From DATBLE01 sp963775695 (GTDB lineage Bacteria; Actinomycetota; Thermoleophilia; Gaiellales; Gaiellaceae), in the NCBI GenBank assembly GCA_963775695.1, contig CAVZJU010000012.1, forward strand, positions 186,001-250,000: 64,000 nt of DNA, read 5' to 3'. Positions 25,827 to 34,715 of this stretch are shown here, in pieces. The first letter of the stretch is position 1, and each line of letters starts with the position of its first letter. The position numbers and the translations under genes are program-made. The notes below the pieces were generated by a model. That model did not search any database, was not told the DNA's origin, and worked only from the letters and a program-made list of their open reading frames with translations.

Positions 25827-26624
25827 CTAGAGCTCCACGGCGATCCGGTCGTCGACGCGCCTGAACACCCACGCGCCGACCGTGAGCGCCACCACCGTCT
25901 CGACGACCAGGTAGACGACGTCCCAGCCGCCGGGCACCCGGCCGTAGAACAGCGGGTCGCGGAGCGCGTACAGCGGCGGCGTCAGCGGGTTGACCCAGCG
26001 CAGGATCGTCACCACCCAGTCGTAGTGCTGGACGCCACCGGGGAGGTCCTCGAGCCGGTAGAGGATCGGCGTCAGGAAGAACCAGGGGAGCAGCACCGCC
26101 TGGACGAGATGCTCGACATCGCGGAAGACGACGTTGGCGCACGAGACGATCAGTGCCACCCCGCAGACGAACGCGACGATGCCGGCGGCGATCGGGATCC
26201 CGAGCAGGAAGGTGTCGCGTGTCTCGGGGATGACGATCGCGTCCACGACCATCAGCACCGCGAGCATGGCCACGAAGGTGACGAGTTGCGTGGCCACGAC
26301 GGACAGCGGGACCAGCTGGCGCGGGAAGCGCACCTTCTTCACGAGCGCCGCGCTGTCGACCATCGACCGGGCACCCGTCGTCAGCGAGGCGGAGAAGAAC
26401 AGCCAGAGCGCGAGCCCGACGAGCAGGTAGAGCGGGTAGTGCTCGATGTCGGTCGCCTTCCACAGCACCGAGAAGACGAGCACGTAGATGCCCATCAGGA
26501 TCAGCGGGTTGAGCAGCGACCAGACGACCCCGAGCGCCGACCCCTTGTACCGCGTCTGGAGATCGCGCCGGAAGAGGTTCCCGAAGAGCTCCCGGTAGCG
26601 GTAGAGATCCGCGTAGACCGTCAC
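25827..26624 (-). CDS. wzm: ABC-2 type polysaccharide export permease (Wzm)
   Basis: This polytopic protein of ~265 aa has the ABC-2 export pattern: an N-terminal cytoplasmic helix with LFGNLFRRDLQTRYKGSALG, then VVWSLLNPLILMGIYVLVFS as the first membrane helix, KKVRFPRQLVPLS in the loop after helix 2, and WFFLTPILYRLEDLP before the last helices. With Wzt (21182) it should export lipid-linked polysaccharide. Several GTG starts are possible; I used 26624, close to the conserved N-terminal helix, while an ATG at 26684 would add 20 residues. The partner ATPase is separated by vapBC and hemEH. Confidence 0.92.
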   Translation of the reverse strand: MTVYADLYRYRELFGNLFRRDLQTRYKGSALGVVWSLLNPLILMGIYVLVFSVLWKATDIEHYPLYLLVGLALWLFFSASLTTGARSMVDSAALVKKVRFPRQLVPLSVVATQLVTFVAMLAVLMVVDAIVIPETRDTFLLGIPIAAGIVAFVCGVALIVSCANVVFRDVEHLVQAVLLPWFFLTPILYRLEDLPGGVQHYDWVVTILRWVNPLTPPLYALRDPLFYGRVPGGWDVVYLVVETVVALTVGAWVFRRVDDRIAVEL

Positions 26625-26710
26625 GACAACGGAAAAGGCTAGCGGGATGATCGGTTCCTGACCCTCGTGCTTGCAGGCCCCCATCCGCGAGTGCGATGGT
26701 CAGGGACCGA

Positions 26711-27649
26711 TCATCTCACCTTACGGGCGAAGAGCGAGACGCCCGAATAGCCGTAACAGGTCTGCGCGAACCAGGTAGCCGCCGAGCGGCCGACCACCGG
26801 GAGCCGCCGCAGCCTGCCGCCGATCCGCCGGTCGCGCAGGTCGTCGTCGCCCTCGGCGTGCTCGACGCGGCGTACGACCAGGCCGCTCCGCGCGAACGCC
26901 CACAGATACGCATACAGCGTGTGCACGTGCTCGTTGATCCCGAAGCTCTTCTCGTGCTCCTGGTCCTCGACCGACGCACTCGCCCGCACCGCGCGCGTCC
27001 CCTCGTTCAGCGCGGCGACGGTGCCGCCGCGGCGCGTGATCCGCGCCATCTCGCCGACCATCCGCCCGAGCTCGAGCGCGTGGTGCAAGGCCGCGACGCA
27101 GTAGACGAGGTCGAAGGAGCCGGTCGCGAACGGGAGATGCTCGCCGTCGGCCTGGACGCGTGCGAACGGCCCGACGCGGGTCTCGTAGAAGGCGCCGCGG
27201 CCGAGCCCGATCTTGGGGTCGGCGAGGATGTCGGTGGCGACGTACTCGACCCCGAGCGGCACGAGGTGCTGGGCCGCCCACGCCTTCGCCGCGCCCACCT
27301 CGAGGACGCGCATGCCCGGGCGCACGTACCGCTCGAGCAGCAGTGAGAACGAATGCTCGTTGGCCTTCCAGGTCGTGTCCTCCCAGTGCAGGTCGCGCGT
27401 CAGGTAGGGAAGGTGCGCGTCGACCTCGTCGTCAGGCTCGTACCACCCCTCCTCCCGCGCCATCGCCGGCCAGCCGGCGATCTCGGCGCGCTTCTCGGCG
27501 ATGCCCGGCAGGCGGTCGTCGAGCATGCGCGGGATCCCCTCCTCGACCGGGAAGACCGCTGCGCAACCGGTGCAGCGGAGCCCTTCGGGGACCTGCTCGA
27601 GCGCCCTCCGGCAGACGGGACAGCACATGACGTCGAGCGGAGGGATCAC
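26711..27649 (-). CDS. SAM-dependent methyltransferase with Trm112-like zinc ribbon
   Basis: This 312-aa protein opens with a small zinc-ribbon: CCPVCRRALEQVPEGLRCTG with two CxxC pairs, then VFPVEEGIPRML. The methyltransferase domain follows: VRPGMRVLEVGAAKAWAAQH (SAM loop), YVATDILADPKIG, SFDLVYCVAALHHALELGRM. The C-terminal part resembles methyltransferases of surface glycan loci. The GTG at 27649 is used because GGAG sits 11 nt upstream; an ATG at 27628 (MCCPVC) is the alternative. It is divergent from the wecA-like fusion gene. Confidence 0.85.
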   Translation of the reverse strand: MIPPLDVMCCPVCRRALEQVPEGLRCTGCAAVFPVEEGIPRMLDDRLPGIAEKRAEIAGWPAMAREEGWYEPDDEVDAHLPYLTRDLHWEDTTWKANEHSFSLLLERYVRPGMRVLEVGAAKAWAAQHLVPLGVEYVATDILADPKIGLGRGAFYETRVGPFARVQADGEHLPFATGSFDLVYCVAALHHALELGRMVGEMARITRRGGTVAALNEGTRAVRASASVEDQEHEKSFGINEHVHTLYAYLWAFARSGLVVRRVEHAEGDDDLRDRRIGGRLRRLPVVGRSAATWFAQTCYGYSGVSLFARKVR

Positions 27650-27677
27650 CCTGTGAGTATCTCCGTACAAAGGAACC

Positions 27678-27700
27678 GGGGACAGGCTGAAGATCTGTCC
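27678..27700. repeat. Inverted repeat in the divergent methyltransferase/wecA gap
   Basis: GGGACAG (27678-27684) and CTGTCCC (27694-27700) are perfect inverted arms separated by nine nucleotides. The flank AACCGGGGACAG resembles REP-type palindromes known in many genomes, but I saw no second copy in this window. An operator for either divergent gene is the other option. Confidence 0.4.
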
Positions 27701-27735
27701 CTCTCTGTGCTCATCAATGTCTAACACCGCTGGGT

Positions 27736-27741
27736 TACCGT
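27736..27741 (+). promoter_or_regulatory. Putative -10 box for the wecA-like fusion gene
   Basis: TACCGT is followed by seven nucleotides and the GTG at 27749. This decides the start: a GTG at 27740 in the same frame overlaps the box itself. Confidence 0.4.
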
Positions 27742-27748
27742 GTCCGGC

Positions 27749-29575
27749 GTGAGTGCCGCTGCAGCAGCGGTCGCCCTTCCCGTGGCCGCGTTCGTGATCT
27801 GGTCGCTCCTCCACTCGCCGCTCGCGCGACGGCTCGTCGCGCACCCGACGGGCGAGCGCTGGAGCGAGCACGTAACCCCGACCTTCGGGGGCGTCGGCAT
27901 CTTCCTGGGCCTCGCAGCCGGGATCGCCGCCGCGATCGCCGCGGGCGGCGTGCACGCCCATGGGGAGCTGCTCGGCGTCCTCGGCGGCGCCGCACTGCTC
28001 TTCGCGGTCGGGCTGGTCGACGACGTCTACACGCTGCCGGCACCGATGAAGCTCGCCGTCCAGTTCGGCGCGGCCGCAATCGCGCTCTCCTCCGGCCTCT
28101 CGGTCGAGATCGTCTCCAACGACGTCCTCGCCTGGATCATCGGCCTGCTCTGGCTCGTGGGGATGACCAACGCCTTCAACCTGCTCGACAACATGGACGG
28201 CCTCGCCGGGACGCTCGCGCTGATCGCCGCCGTCTTCTTCGCGATCGACGCCGTCACCGTCCACGAGGAGCGGCTGCTGCTCGTGCTCTCGCTCAGCCTC
28301 GGCCTCGCCTGCCTCGGCTTCCTGCTCTTCAACTTCCGTCCCGGCAAGCCCGCGCTGGTCTTCATGGGCGACTCGGGCAGCCAGGTGCTCGGCTTCACGC
28401 TCGGCGCTCTCGGCCTCGCGACCAGCTGGAAGGTGGCCGAGACGACGGTCGCCACGCTGATGCTGCCGATCCTCGTCCTCGCGATCCCGATCCTCGACAC
28501 CGCGCTGGTGACGGCGGTGCGCATGCGCGAGCGGCGGCCGATCCACCAGGGCGGGAAGGACCACACCTCGCACCGGCTGGTCCGCGGCGGAATGTCCGAG
28601 CAGAAGACGGTCGTTCTGCTGGCGGCGATCGCGGCCGGCCTCGGCGCGACCGCCCTCGCCTATTCCGTCCTCGGCGACTACCGGATCACGCTCGTCGGCG
28701 TTCTGGTCACGTTCGCACTCCTCGTCCAGTTCGCCGGCTTCCTCGTCGACCTCGAGCGCGGCGGCACCGCCGAGACCGAGGCAGTCCCGGGCGGCTGGAT
28801 GCTGCGAACGGTGGTGCTCCACCGGCGGCGGCTGCTGGAGGTGCTGCTCGACTTCGTGCTGATCAGTGCCTGCTTCACCGCCGCCTATCTCCTGATCGTG
28901 CAGGGCACGGGCACGCAGTACCAGCGGCACGTCTTCACGGTCGCGCTCCCGGCGGTGCTCATCACCCGCTACATCGCCTTCATCCTGCTCGGCCTGTACC
29001 AGGGCATCTGGCGCTTCGCCGGGTCGCGCGAGGCGGCCTCGATCGTGCTCGGCGTCCTCGTCTCGGAGCTCGCCGCGGTGGGGATCGTGGTCGCGACCAC
29101 GCCGCTCGGCGACTTCCCGTTCAGCGTCTTCGTGCTCGACGCGCTGCTCTGCATCCCCGTGGTCGGAGCGTCGCGGTTCGGCGAGCGGGCGCTCTTCCGC
29201 GCCCGCTCGACGCTGCGCGAGCGCGACGCCCGCCGGACGCTGATCGTCGGCGCGGGCCGCTCGGGGCGGAGCCTGCTCCGCGAGCTCCGCGAGACGCCCG
29301 GCGAGCGCGTCGTCGGCTTCGTCGACGACGACCCGCGCCTGCATCGCCGGCGGCTACTCGGCGTGCCCGTCCGCGGCGGGACGCTCGACATCGACCGGAT
29401 CCTCGACGCCGCCCGGCCCGACACGGTGCTGGTCACCATCCCGCGGGCCCCGGCCGAGCGCCTCGACGCGGTCGTGCGTGCCTGCACCGCCGCGGATATC
29501 CCCTGCCGGTTCGTCCGCCGCGAGACGGACCTCGACCCCGTCGCGGTGCTCGGCGCCGCGCAGGGTCGCTCATGA
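27749..29575 (+). CDS. WecA-like phosphoglycosyltransferase fused to a WbpM/CapD-type N-terminal half
   Basis: This 608-aa protein joins two modules. Residues ~1-330 are a GT4-type polyprenyl-phosphate sugar-1-phosphate transferase: LVDDVYTLPAPMKL, MTNAFNLLDNMDGLAG, LVFMGDSGSQVLGF and QGGKDHTSHRLVRGG carry the metal and His motifs, with ~10 helices. Residues ~350-470 are four more helices ending in FILLGLYQGIWRFAG, and ~480-608 form a nucleotide-binding domain (LIVGAGRSGRSLLREL, GFVDDDPRLHRRRLLGVPV), both as in WbpM/FlaA1 dehydratases. The catalytic SDR domain of WbpM is absent. It should start glycan assembly on undecaprenyl phosphate. It overlaps the next gene by 4 nt. Confidence 0.9.
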   Translation: MSAAAAAVALPVAAFVIWSLLHSPLARRLVAHPTGERWSEHVTPTFGGVGIFLGLAAGIAAAIAAGGVHAHGELLGVLGGAALLFAVGLVDDVYTLPAPMKLAVQFGAAAIALSSGLSVEIVSNDVLAWIIGLLWLVGMTNAFNLLDNMDGLAGTLALIAAVFFAIDAVTVHEERLLLVLSLSLGLACLGFLLFNFRPGKPALVFMGDSGSQVLGFTLGALGLATSWKVAETTVATLMLPILVLAIPILDTALVTAVRMRERRPIHQGGKDHTSHRLVRGGMSEQKTVVLLAAIAAGLGATALAYSVLGDYRITLVGVLVTFALLVQFAGFLVDLERGGTAETEAVPGGWMLRTVVLHRRRLLEVLLDFVLISACFTAAYLLIVQGTGTQYQRHVFTVALPAVLITRYIAFILLGLYQGIWRFAGSREAASIVLGVLVSELAAVGIVVATTPLGDFPFSVFVLDALLCIPVVGASRFGERALFRARSTLRERDARRTLIVGAGRSGRSLLRELRETPGERVVGFVDDDPRLHRRRLLGVPVRGGTLDIDRILDAARPDTVLVTIPRAPAERLDAVVRACTAADIPCRFVRRETDLDPVAVLGAAQGRS

Positions 29576-31845
29576 CGGCGGCCGCGCCCGCCGCCGCGGA
29601 GCTCCCCGCCGCCGCCGAGAGGACGTGGGCAGACCGGCTGACGAATGCGGTTCCGGTGGTCGTCGCCTTCCTCTGGCTGTGCGTCCTCTACGGATGGCAG
29701 ACCCGCGGCCACTTGACTCCGTGGCTCTTCACCGACGAGCTCAAGTACACCCAGATCGCGCGCAGCATCGCCGAGACGGGCCGGGCTTCGGAGCGGCACC
29801 ACTCGGTCGCCTTCGACACGCTCTACACGTACGCGATCGCGCCGTTCTGGCGGATCCACGACGTCCACACCGCCTACTCGGCGATCAAGTACTTCGGCGT
29901 GATCGTGATGACGGCGGCGATCTTCCCGACCTACCTGCTCGCCCGCATGGTGGTGTCGCGGTTCTGGGCGCTCTTCGCCGCAATCGGGGCCGTCGCCGGG
30001 CCATCCCTCGCGTACGGATCGTTCGTGATCGAGGAGCCGCTCGCCTATTTCGCCGCAGCGCTCTCGTTCCTGCTGATCGCCAAGGGGCTGGTGACGCGCT
30101 CGTGGCGGTGGAACATCGCGGCGTCGGTCTCGGTGCTCCTCGCCACGCTCGTCCGCGGCCAGCTGGCGGTCCTGATCGTCGCGTACGTGCTCGCCGCGCT
30201 CTTCCTCGCCTGGACGAGCGATCCGATGACGCGCTGGCGCGCCGGCTGGAGCGCGTGGGACTGGGTCGGCTTCGTCGTCCTGACGATCGGCGGCATCATC
30301 GTCTTCAGCGCCAGCGTCGGCGCTTTCTCGCAGACCTGGCTGATCGCGACCGGCTACTACCGGCACCGGATGATCGTGTACGGCCTCTGGGCGGGCGGCG
30401 CCTTCTCGATCGGCATCGGGCTGCTGCCGGTGATCTCCCTCGCCGCGCTGGTGCGCCCGAAGGGGGTGCCGTGGACGCGCGAGCTGCGCGCGTTCGTCGC
30501 CCTCACCTCCGCCTCCGTGGTCGTCTTCGGCCTCTACACGGCGGTGAAGGCCGCCTACCTCTCCACCGTGTTCTCGACCGTGGTGGAGGAGCGCAACCTC
30601 ATCTACCTCGCGCCGTTGCTGTTCGTCGCCACGGGGCTCGCGTTTCAACGGCGGCGCCTGAACCTCGTCGCGCTGGCCGCCAGCGCCGGCTTCGTCCTCT
30701 ACGTCATCCTGACCACCCCTTTCCAGCTCGACCTCTTCCCGTACGCCGACGCGCTCGGGCTCGCGATCGTCCAGATGGCGAACCGCGACCTCGCCTTCGA
30801 CGACGGCGACGTGAAGGTCCTGCTCTCGGTCGTGCTCGTGATCTCCATCGCGCTGCTGCTGCTGCCCGGGCTTCGCGCGGTGGCGCGGCGACACCGGCTC
30901 GGGACCGGGATCAGCGTCGCTGCCGCCGTGCTGGTGATCGCGTGGAACGTCGCCGGCGAGATCTCGGCGTCGCACGGCGTCAACAACTTCTCGAGGAACC
31001 TGCTCCGCAACTTCCCCACCCCGCCCACCTGGATCGACGACGCGACCGGCGGGAAGCCGACGATCTACCTCGGACAGAAGATCACCGACCCGCAGGGAAT
31101 CTGGCTGATGGAGTTCTGGAACCGCGGGTTGAGCTACGTCTGGAGCCTCGACGGCACTGCGCCGCCGCCGGGCCGGCAGGCACCCGGGTACGTCACACCC
31201 GACGCCGGGCCGGACGGCCTGCTCACCGGCAAGTCGATCCCCACCGGGGCCCCGCCCGGAGTCGACTACATGGTCGCGGACGCGGACATCGCGGTCCAGG
31301 GCAAGGATCTCGTCCGCCCGCAGGTGCAGTCCGTGGTCAAGCAGGACGAGTTCGGCTTCCCGATCCACAAGGTGGTCGTGGCGCCGGCGCCGTGGCGGCT
31401 GCTGAGGATCGACCCGCCCCTCCGCCTCGCCAGCACGCCGATCGGAATCGAGCCGGACGGCTGGGTGACGCCGCCGCTCGGCGCCCCGCAGGACGCGCCC
31501 GCGTCGAGCGCCTACAACCAGTTCTCCACCCCGGGCGGCAAGCCGGGCCGGATCAAGATCACCGTCTCGCGTGCCGGCTGGCAGGGGACGGACAAGCCGG
31601 GCCACGTGACGATCGAGGTCGGCCGCCTGATCCGCGGCCCGGACAAGCAGCCGGCGCTGGGAAAGGTGTCGCAGGTGCTGCGCTGGACCGTGCACAGCGG
31701 GCAGACGCGCGTGTTCAGAGTCGACGGTGGGCCGCGCACCCGCGTCGAGGTGACGATCGCGCCGACCTTCTCCCCGTACGACTTCGGCGGCAGCGACCGC
31801 CGGAGGCTCGGCGCCCAGGTCTCGTACGGGTTCGAGCAGAAGTGA
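29572..31845 (+). CDS. Large polytopic GT-C-like membrane protein
   Basis: This 757-aa paralog of the 4406 and 36851 proteins has about 11-12 helices (to ~residue 460) and a C-terminal exoplasmic part of ~300 residues rich in beta structure. Shared motifs are FTDELKYTQIARSIAETG in the first loop, VVEERNLIYLAPLLF mid-protein and LMEFWNRGLSYVWSLDG at the start of the soluble part. GT-C transferases use polyprenyl-phosphate sugars, and the acidic pair DE in loop 1 is the likely catalytic site. ATGA coupling with the WecA-like gene suggests it acts on the same lipid-linked glycan. Confidence 0.8.
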   Translation: MTAAAPAAAELPAAAERTWADRLTNAVPVVVAFLWLCVLYGWQTRGHLTPWLFTDELKYTQIARSIAETGRASERHHSVAFDTLYTYAIAPFWRIHDVHTAYSAIKYFGVIVMTAAIFPTYLLARMVVSRFWALFAAIGAVAGPSLAYGSFVIEEPLAYFAAALSFLLIAKGLVTRSWRWNIAASVSVLLATLVRGQLAVLIVAYVLAALFLAWTSDPMTRWRAGWSAWDWVGFVVLTIGGIIVFSASVGAFSQTWLIATGYYRHRMIVYGLWAGGAFSIGIGLLPVISLAALVRPKGVPWTRELRAFVALTSASVVVFGLYTAVKAAYLSTVFSTVVEERNLIYLAPLLFVATGLAFQRRRLNLVALAASAGFVLYVILTTPFQLDLFPYADALGLAIVQMANRDLAFDDGDVKVLLSVVLVISIALLLLPGLRAVARRHRLGTGISVAAAVLVIAWNVAGEISASHGVNNFSRNLLRNFPTPPTWIDDATGGKPTIYLGQKITDPQGIWLMEFWNRGLSYVWSLDGTAPPPGRQAPGYVTPDAGPDGLLTGKSIPTGAPPGVDYMVADADIAVQGKDLVRPQVQSVVKQDEFGFPIHKVVVAPAPWRLLRIDPPLRLASTPIGIEPDGWVTPPLGAPQDAPASSAYNQFSTPGGKPGRIKITVSRAGWQGTDKPGHVTIEVGRLIRGPDKQPALGKVSQVLRWTVHSGQTRVFRVDGGPRTRVEVTIAPTFSPYDFGGSDRRRLGAQVSYGFEQK

Positions 31846-31883
31846 CGCTCGGCCGCCTTTACGGTCGCGTAACAGTCGCCCGG

Positions 31884-31889
31884 TAGATT
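31884..31889 (+). promoter_or_regulatory. Putative -10 box for the secreted 146-aa protein
   Basis: TAGATT is followed by seven nucleotides and the GTG at 31897, with no ribosome site, in a 51-bp gap. Confidence 0.4.
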
Positions 31890-31896
31890 TCGGGCC

Positions 31897-32337
31897 GTGC
31901 ACGGACACCGCTCGTTCCGCGCGACTGCGGTCGCCCTCGGAGCCGCCGTTCTGGCCCTGGTCGTCGCCGCAGCCGTCGCCGCCGCCACCGGCCCAAAGGT
32001 CTCCCTGACGCTCCCCGGAACACACGCGAAGGCCCCGGGCAAGTGCGGCGACGCCCATCCCGACCCGTATTCAGCCGTCTCCCGCGGGGTCCGGCTGACC
32101 ATGGTCGGCGCCGTCAAGCCGGTCCCGAAGCGAGCCGGGTGGCAGGTCGGATTCCGCGTCAAGCGCTGCGTGAACCGCACCTACCGGCAGGTGTGGACCG
32201 GGAAGGTCATGGGCCGCAAGACCGGCGTCTTCCGGATCCCGTACACGCCGCGGCTCGGCGGCCTCTACATCGTGATCGCGGACTACGGCAAGCACCCGAA
32301 CGTCACGAGCCCGAAGCTCCGCCTGCGCGCACGCTGA
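31897..32337 (+). CDS. Small secreted protein of unknown function
   Basis: This 146-aa protein has an N-terminal signal sequence (RATAVALGAAVLALVVAAAV, probable cleavage near AAAATG), followed by a ~110-residue basic domain. It contains two cysteines (GKCGDAHPDP and FRVKRCVNRTY) that could form a disulfide, and strands such as GWQVGFRVK and GVFRIPYTPRLGGLYIVI suggest an immunoglobulin-like fold. I do not recognise the family. It has its own leaderless promoter after the WecA/GT-C pair and ends next to the convergent methyltransferase gene. Confidence 0.75.
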   Translation: MHGHRSFRATAVALGAAVLALVVAAAVAAATGPKVSLTLPGTHAKAPGKCGDAHPDPYSAVSRGVRLTMVGAVKPVPKRAGWQVGFRVKRCVNRTYRQVWTGKVMGRKTGVFRIPYTPRLGGLYIVIADYGKHPNVTSPKLRLRAR

Positions 32338-32338
32338 C

Positions 32339-32932
32339 TCAGCGCCAGGCCGCGACCAGGTACGTGAAGCGGTAGCGCAGGGCGAGCCTCGCCGCCGGCC
32401 CGCTTCTCTCCGCGAGGACCAGCGCGGCTCCGAGCGGACCCGGCAGCGCGCGGGTCTGCGGCACGAAGAAGGGCCGCAGGGAGCTACTCGGCCAGCCGGC
32501 GGCCCGCAGGTCGGCGAGCACGTCGTCGACCCGGTACTGCCGGGGGTTGAGGTCGAAGACGACCTTCTTCGTCGTGTAGCCGGCGGCATGCCGGAAGAAC
32601 GAGCGACGGTCGCTCGCGTAGTACAGCGCCCGGAACAGCGTGGTGGCGGCGACCGGGCGGTCGGGGGTGAAGTCGTTCAGGTCGGCGTGAGCGATCGTCC
32701 TTCCTTTCGACGCCGCCTCCTCGACCATCCGCGGATCGGCGTCGACGCCGAGGTACTCGATCCCCGCCAGGAAGTCCGCCAGTCCCCCGTCTCCGCACGC
32801 GAGGTCGACGAGCCGGTCGCCGTCCTCGAGCGGCGGCCCGAGCGAGCGGATCAGCTCGGCGCGATGCCGCAGGTACGGAGCCGGGTCGGCGTACTCCCGC
32901 TCGGTCCACGTCTCGACACTGTCTCCTTTCAC
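32339..32932 (-). CDS. SAM-dependent methyltransferase, last gene of the GT operon
   Basis: This 197-aa protein has a class I methyltransferase core: DRLVDLACGDGGLADFLAG (SAM loop), EYLGVDADPRMVEEAASKG, then IAHADLNDFTPDRP and KKVVFDLNPRQYRVDDVL. No zinc ribbon or extra domain is present. The GTG start overlaps the upstream GT2 stop (GTGA, 4 nt), so it is translated with it and probably methylates a sugar or lipid in the same glycan pathway. It ends next to the convergent secreted-protein gene. Confidence 0.85.
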   Translation of the reverse strand: MKGDSVETWTEREYADPAPYLRHRAELIRSLGPPLEDGDRLVDLACGDGGLADFLAGIEYLGVDADPRMVEEAASKGRTIAHADLNDFTPDRPVAATTLFRALYYASDRRSFFRHAAGYTTKKVVFDLNPRQYRVDDVLADLRAAGWPSSSLRPFFVPQTRALPGPLGAALVLAERSGPAARLALRYRFTYLVAAWR

Positions 32933-33690
32933 CGCGCGAACAGCCGCTCGGGATGCTTGCGCACGAAGCGCAGGATCGACCGCCAGTGCCACAGGGTTCG
33001 GCGCGTCCAGAAGGTCTGGTCCGTGAGCGCGTCCCAGCGGTGGCGGACGACTGCCTGGGGGACGTACCAGCGTTCCCAGCCCGCCTGCGCAGCGCGGTAG
33101 CAGAGGTCGATCTCCTCGCCGTACATCCGGAAACCGGCGTCGTAGCCGCCGAGCTGGTCGAGCATCGCGCGGCGAAGGAGGAGCGAGCCGCCGAGCATCC
33201 AGTCGGCCTCGACCGGCTCCTCCGGCCGCTCGTCGAGCTCGTAGTGCGCTCGCTGGCGCTCGAGCGGCGGGAACAGCCGGCGGAGCGGTGTCCGGCGGAC
33301 CAGGGTGCCGCCGACCGTCGGGAAGCGACGCCGGGAGGCCTGCCACGAGCCGTCGAGGTTCACCAGGCGGGGGCCTGCGACCCCGCAGCGCGGCCGGGCC
33401 GCCGTGAACGCGGCCAGCTCGGCCACCGAGCCCGGCTCGGGAACGGCGTCCGGGTTGTTGACCAGGACGAGCTCGCCGGTCGTCTCGGCGATCCCACGGT
33501 TCAGGTTGGCGGCATAGCTCAGCGGCTTCGCGTTCTCGACCACCCGCGCCCCGTGCATGTCGTCGGGAAGGCTGCCGGGGACGTTCGCGACGAGGACGAT
33601 CTCGTCGACCTGCGGCGCGAGCGCCGGCAGCGACTCGGCGAGCTCCCGGCGGTGTCCGTGAGAGACGACGATCGCCGAGATCATCGTCAT
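32929..33690 (-). CDS. GT2-family glycosyltransferase (rhamnosyltransferase-like)
   Basis: This 253-aa GT-A enzyme begins MISAIVVSHGHRRELAESLP and has ENAKPLSYAANLNRGIAETT, the donor/metal region ELVLVNNPDAVPEP with an Asn-Pro-Asp in place of the usual DxD, VEADWMLGGSLLLRRAMLDQ and GFRMYGEEIDLCYRAAQAGW as acceptor/catalytic block. This pattern is that of WbbL-like rhamnosyltransferases using dTDP-rhamnose, though the sugar cannot be fixed. It overlaps both neighbours by 4 nt. Confidence 0.9.
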   Translation of the reverse strand: MTMISAIVVSHGHRRELAESLPALAPQVDEIVLVANVPGSLPDDMHGARVVENAKPLSYAANLNRGIAETTGELVLVNNPDAVPEPGSVAELAAFTAARPRCGVAGPRLVNLDGSWQASRRRFPTVGGTLVRRTPLRRLFPPLERQRAHYELDERPEEPVEADWMLGGSLLLRRAMLDQLGGYDAGFRMYGEEIDLCYRAAQAGWERWYVPQAVVRHRWDALTDQTFWTRRTLWHWRSILRFVRKHPERLFAR

Positions 33691-34715
33691 CCAAGCGCCT
33701 CCCGGTAGACGTCGAGCGTGCGACGCGCGGTCTCCTCCCAGGTGAACGCCTTGGCCCGCTCGAGCCCGGCGGCGACGAGACGGTCGCGATCGGCGAGCGC
33801 GCCACGAACCGCCTCCGCGAGATCACCGTCGGAGTAGACGGCTGCACCGCCCGCGACCTCGCGCAGCCCAGGGTCGCCCGAGGCGACCACCGGCGTGCCG
33901 GAGGCCATCGCCTCGAGCACAGGCAGGCCGAAGCCTTCGTACCGCGACGGCAACACGAGCGCCGCGGCGCCCCGGTAGAGATCCGCGAGCTCATTCTTCT
34001 CGACGTAGCCGCGCAGGTCGGCGCCCGCCCGTTCGAGCTCGCGGGCCAGAGCCGGTTCCCGCTCCGGCCCGACGAGGACCAGCGGCAGGCCGACCTCTTT
34101 CGCCGCACGCGCAGCGGCGAGCGGGTCCTTCCGGGCCTGGATCGCGCCCACGTACAGGAGGTATCCGCCGCCGGCGACTTCTCCTGGCCCGAACGCAGGG
34201 TCGACGCCGTGCGGTGTGACCGTGATCTTCTCCGCCGGGATTCCATAGAGATCGACGAGGTCCCGCTTCGTCCGCTCCGACACAGCCAGCACCCGTCGAG
34301 CGCGCCGGGCGGCTCGCGGCACCACGCGTTTGAAGACGAAGCGGTGGCGGCGGCTCATCGCTTGCGAATCGTGCTCGAACGAGAGGTCGTGGATCGTCAC
34401 CACGGCCGGGCAGGGGCAGCGTGTTGGCAGCGCATGCTGGAAGTGCGCCAGTGCGGGCCGCAGCCGGCGAAGGACGGCCGCCAACGACCAGGCCATGCGC
34501 AGCTCTTGGGATCCTGTGCGGAGCCGGACGGGCTCGATCCCCTTCGGGACGAGCTCCGGATGCCGCGTGATCGCGGCGAACCGGAACTCGTCTCCGCCGA
34601 GCGCCGGCAGCAGGCGCAGGAGGTTTTCGACGTACGTCTCATCCCCGGTGCGCTGCCGCCCCAGCACGTCTGCGTCGAGAACGACCAGCGGCTTCAGGGT
34701 GTCTCCCCGGGCCAT
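33687..34715 (-). CDS. GT4-family glycosyltransferase; start codon inside the REPIN-like repeat
   Basis: This 342-aa GT-B enzyme has TVHDLSFEHDSQAMSRRHRF, RVLAVSERTKRDLVDLYGIP, VTPHGVDPAFGP, LLYVGAIQARKDPLAAARAA and the donor-binding VLPSRYEGFGLPVLEAMASG. The only sensible initiator is the ATG at 34715, which lies within the left flank of the palindrome doublet; the next in-frame GTG comes after the first beta strand (LKPLVVLDADVLG). The repeat therefore supplies the start codon and the gene no longer overlaps its upstream neighbour as others in this operon do. Confidence 0.9.
   Translation of the reverse strand: MARGDTLKPLVVLDADVLGRQRTGDETYVENLLRLLPALGGDEFRFAAITRHPELVPKGIEPVRLRTGSQELRMAWSLAAVLRRLRPALAHFQHALPTRCPCPAVVTIHDLSFEHDSQAMSRRHRFVFKRVVPRAARRARRVLAVSERTKRDLVDLYGIPAEKITVTPHGVDPAFGPGEVAGGGYLLYVGAIQARKDPLAAARAAKEVGLPLVLVGPEREPALARELERAGADLRGYVEKNELADLYRGAAALVLPSRYEGFGLPVLEAMASGTPVVASGDPGLREVAGGAAVYSDGDLAEAVRGALADRDRLVAAGLERAKAFTWEETARRTLDVYREALG

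Noticed and set aside
26711..29344. A minus-strand open frame that would fuse the zinc-ribbon methyltransferase to a ~560-residue N-terminal extension
   Set aside because: The extension is a compositional shadow of the plus-strand WecA fusion gene; the methyltransferase starts naturally at 27649.
28969..32058. A 1029-codon open frame on the minus strand
   Set aside because: It is antisense to the WecA fusion and GT-C genes, has low-complexity Arg/Asp/Glu/His/Gln composition, and no recognisable domain; GC-rich third-position shadows explain it.
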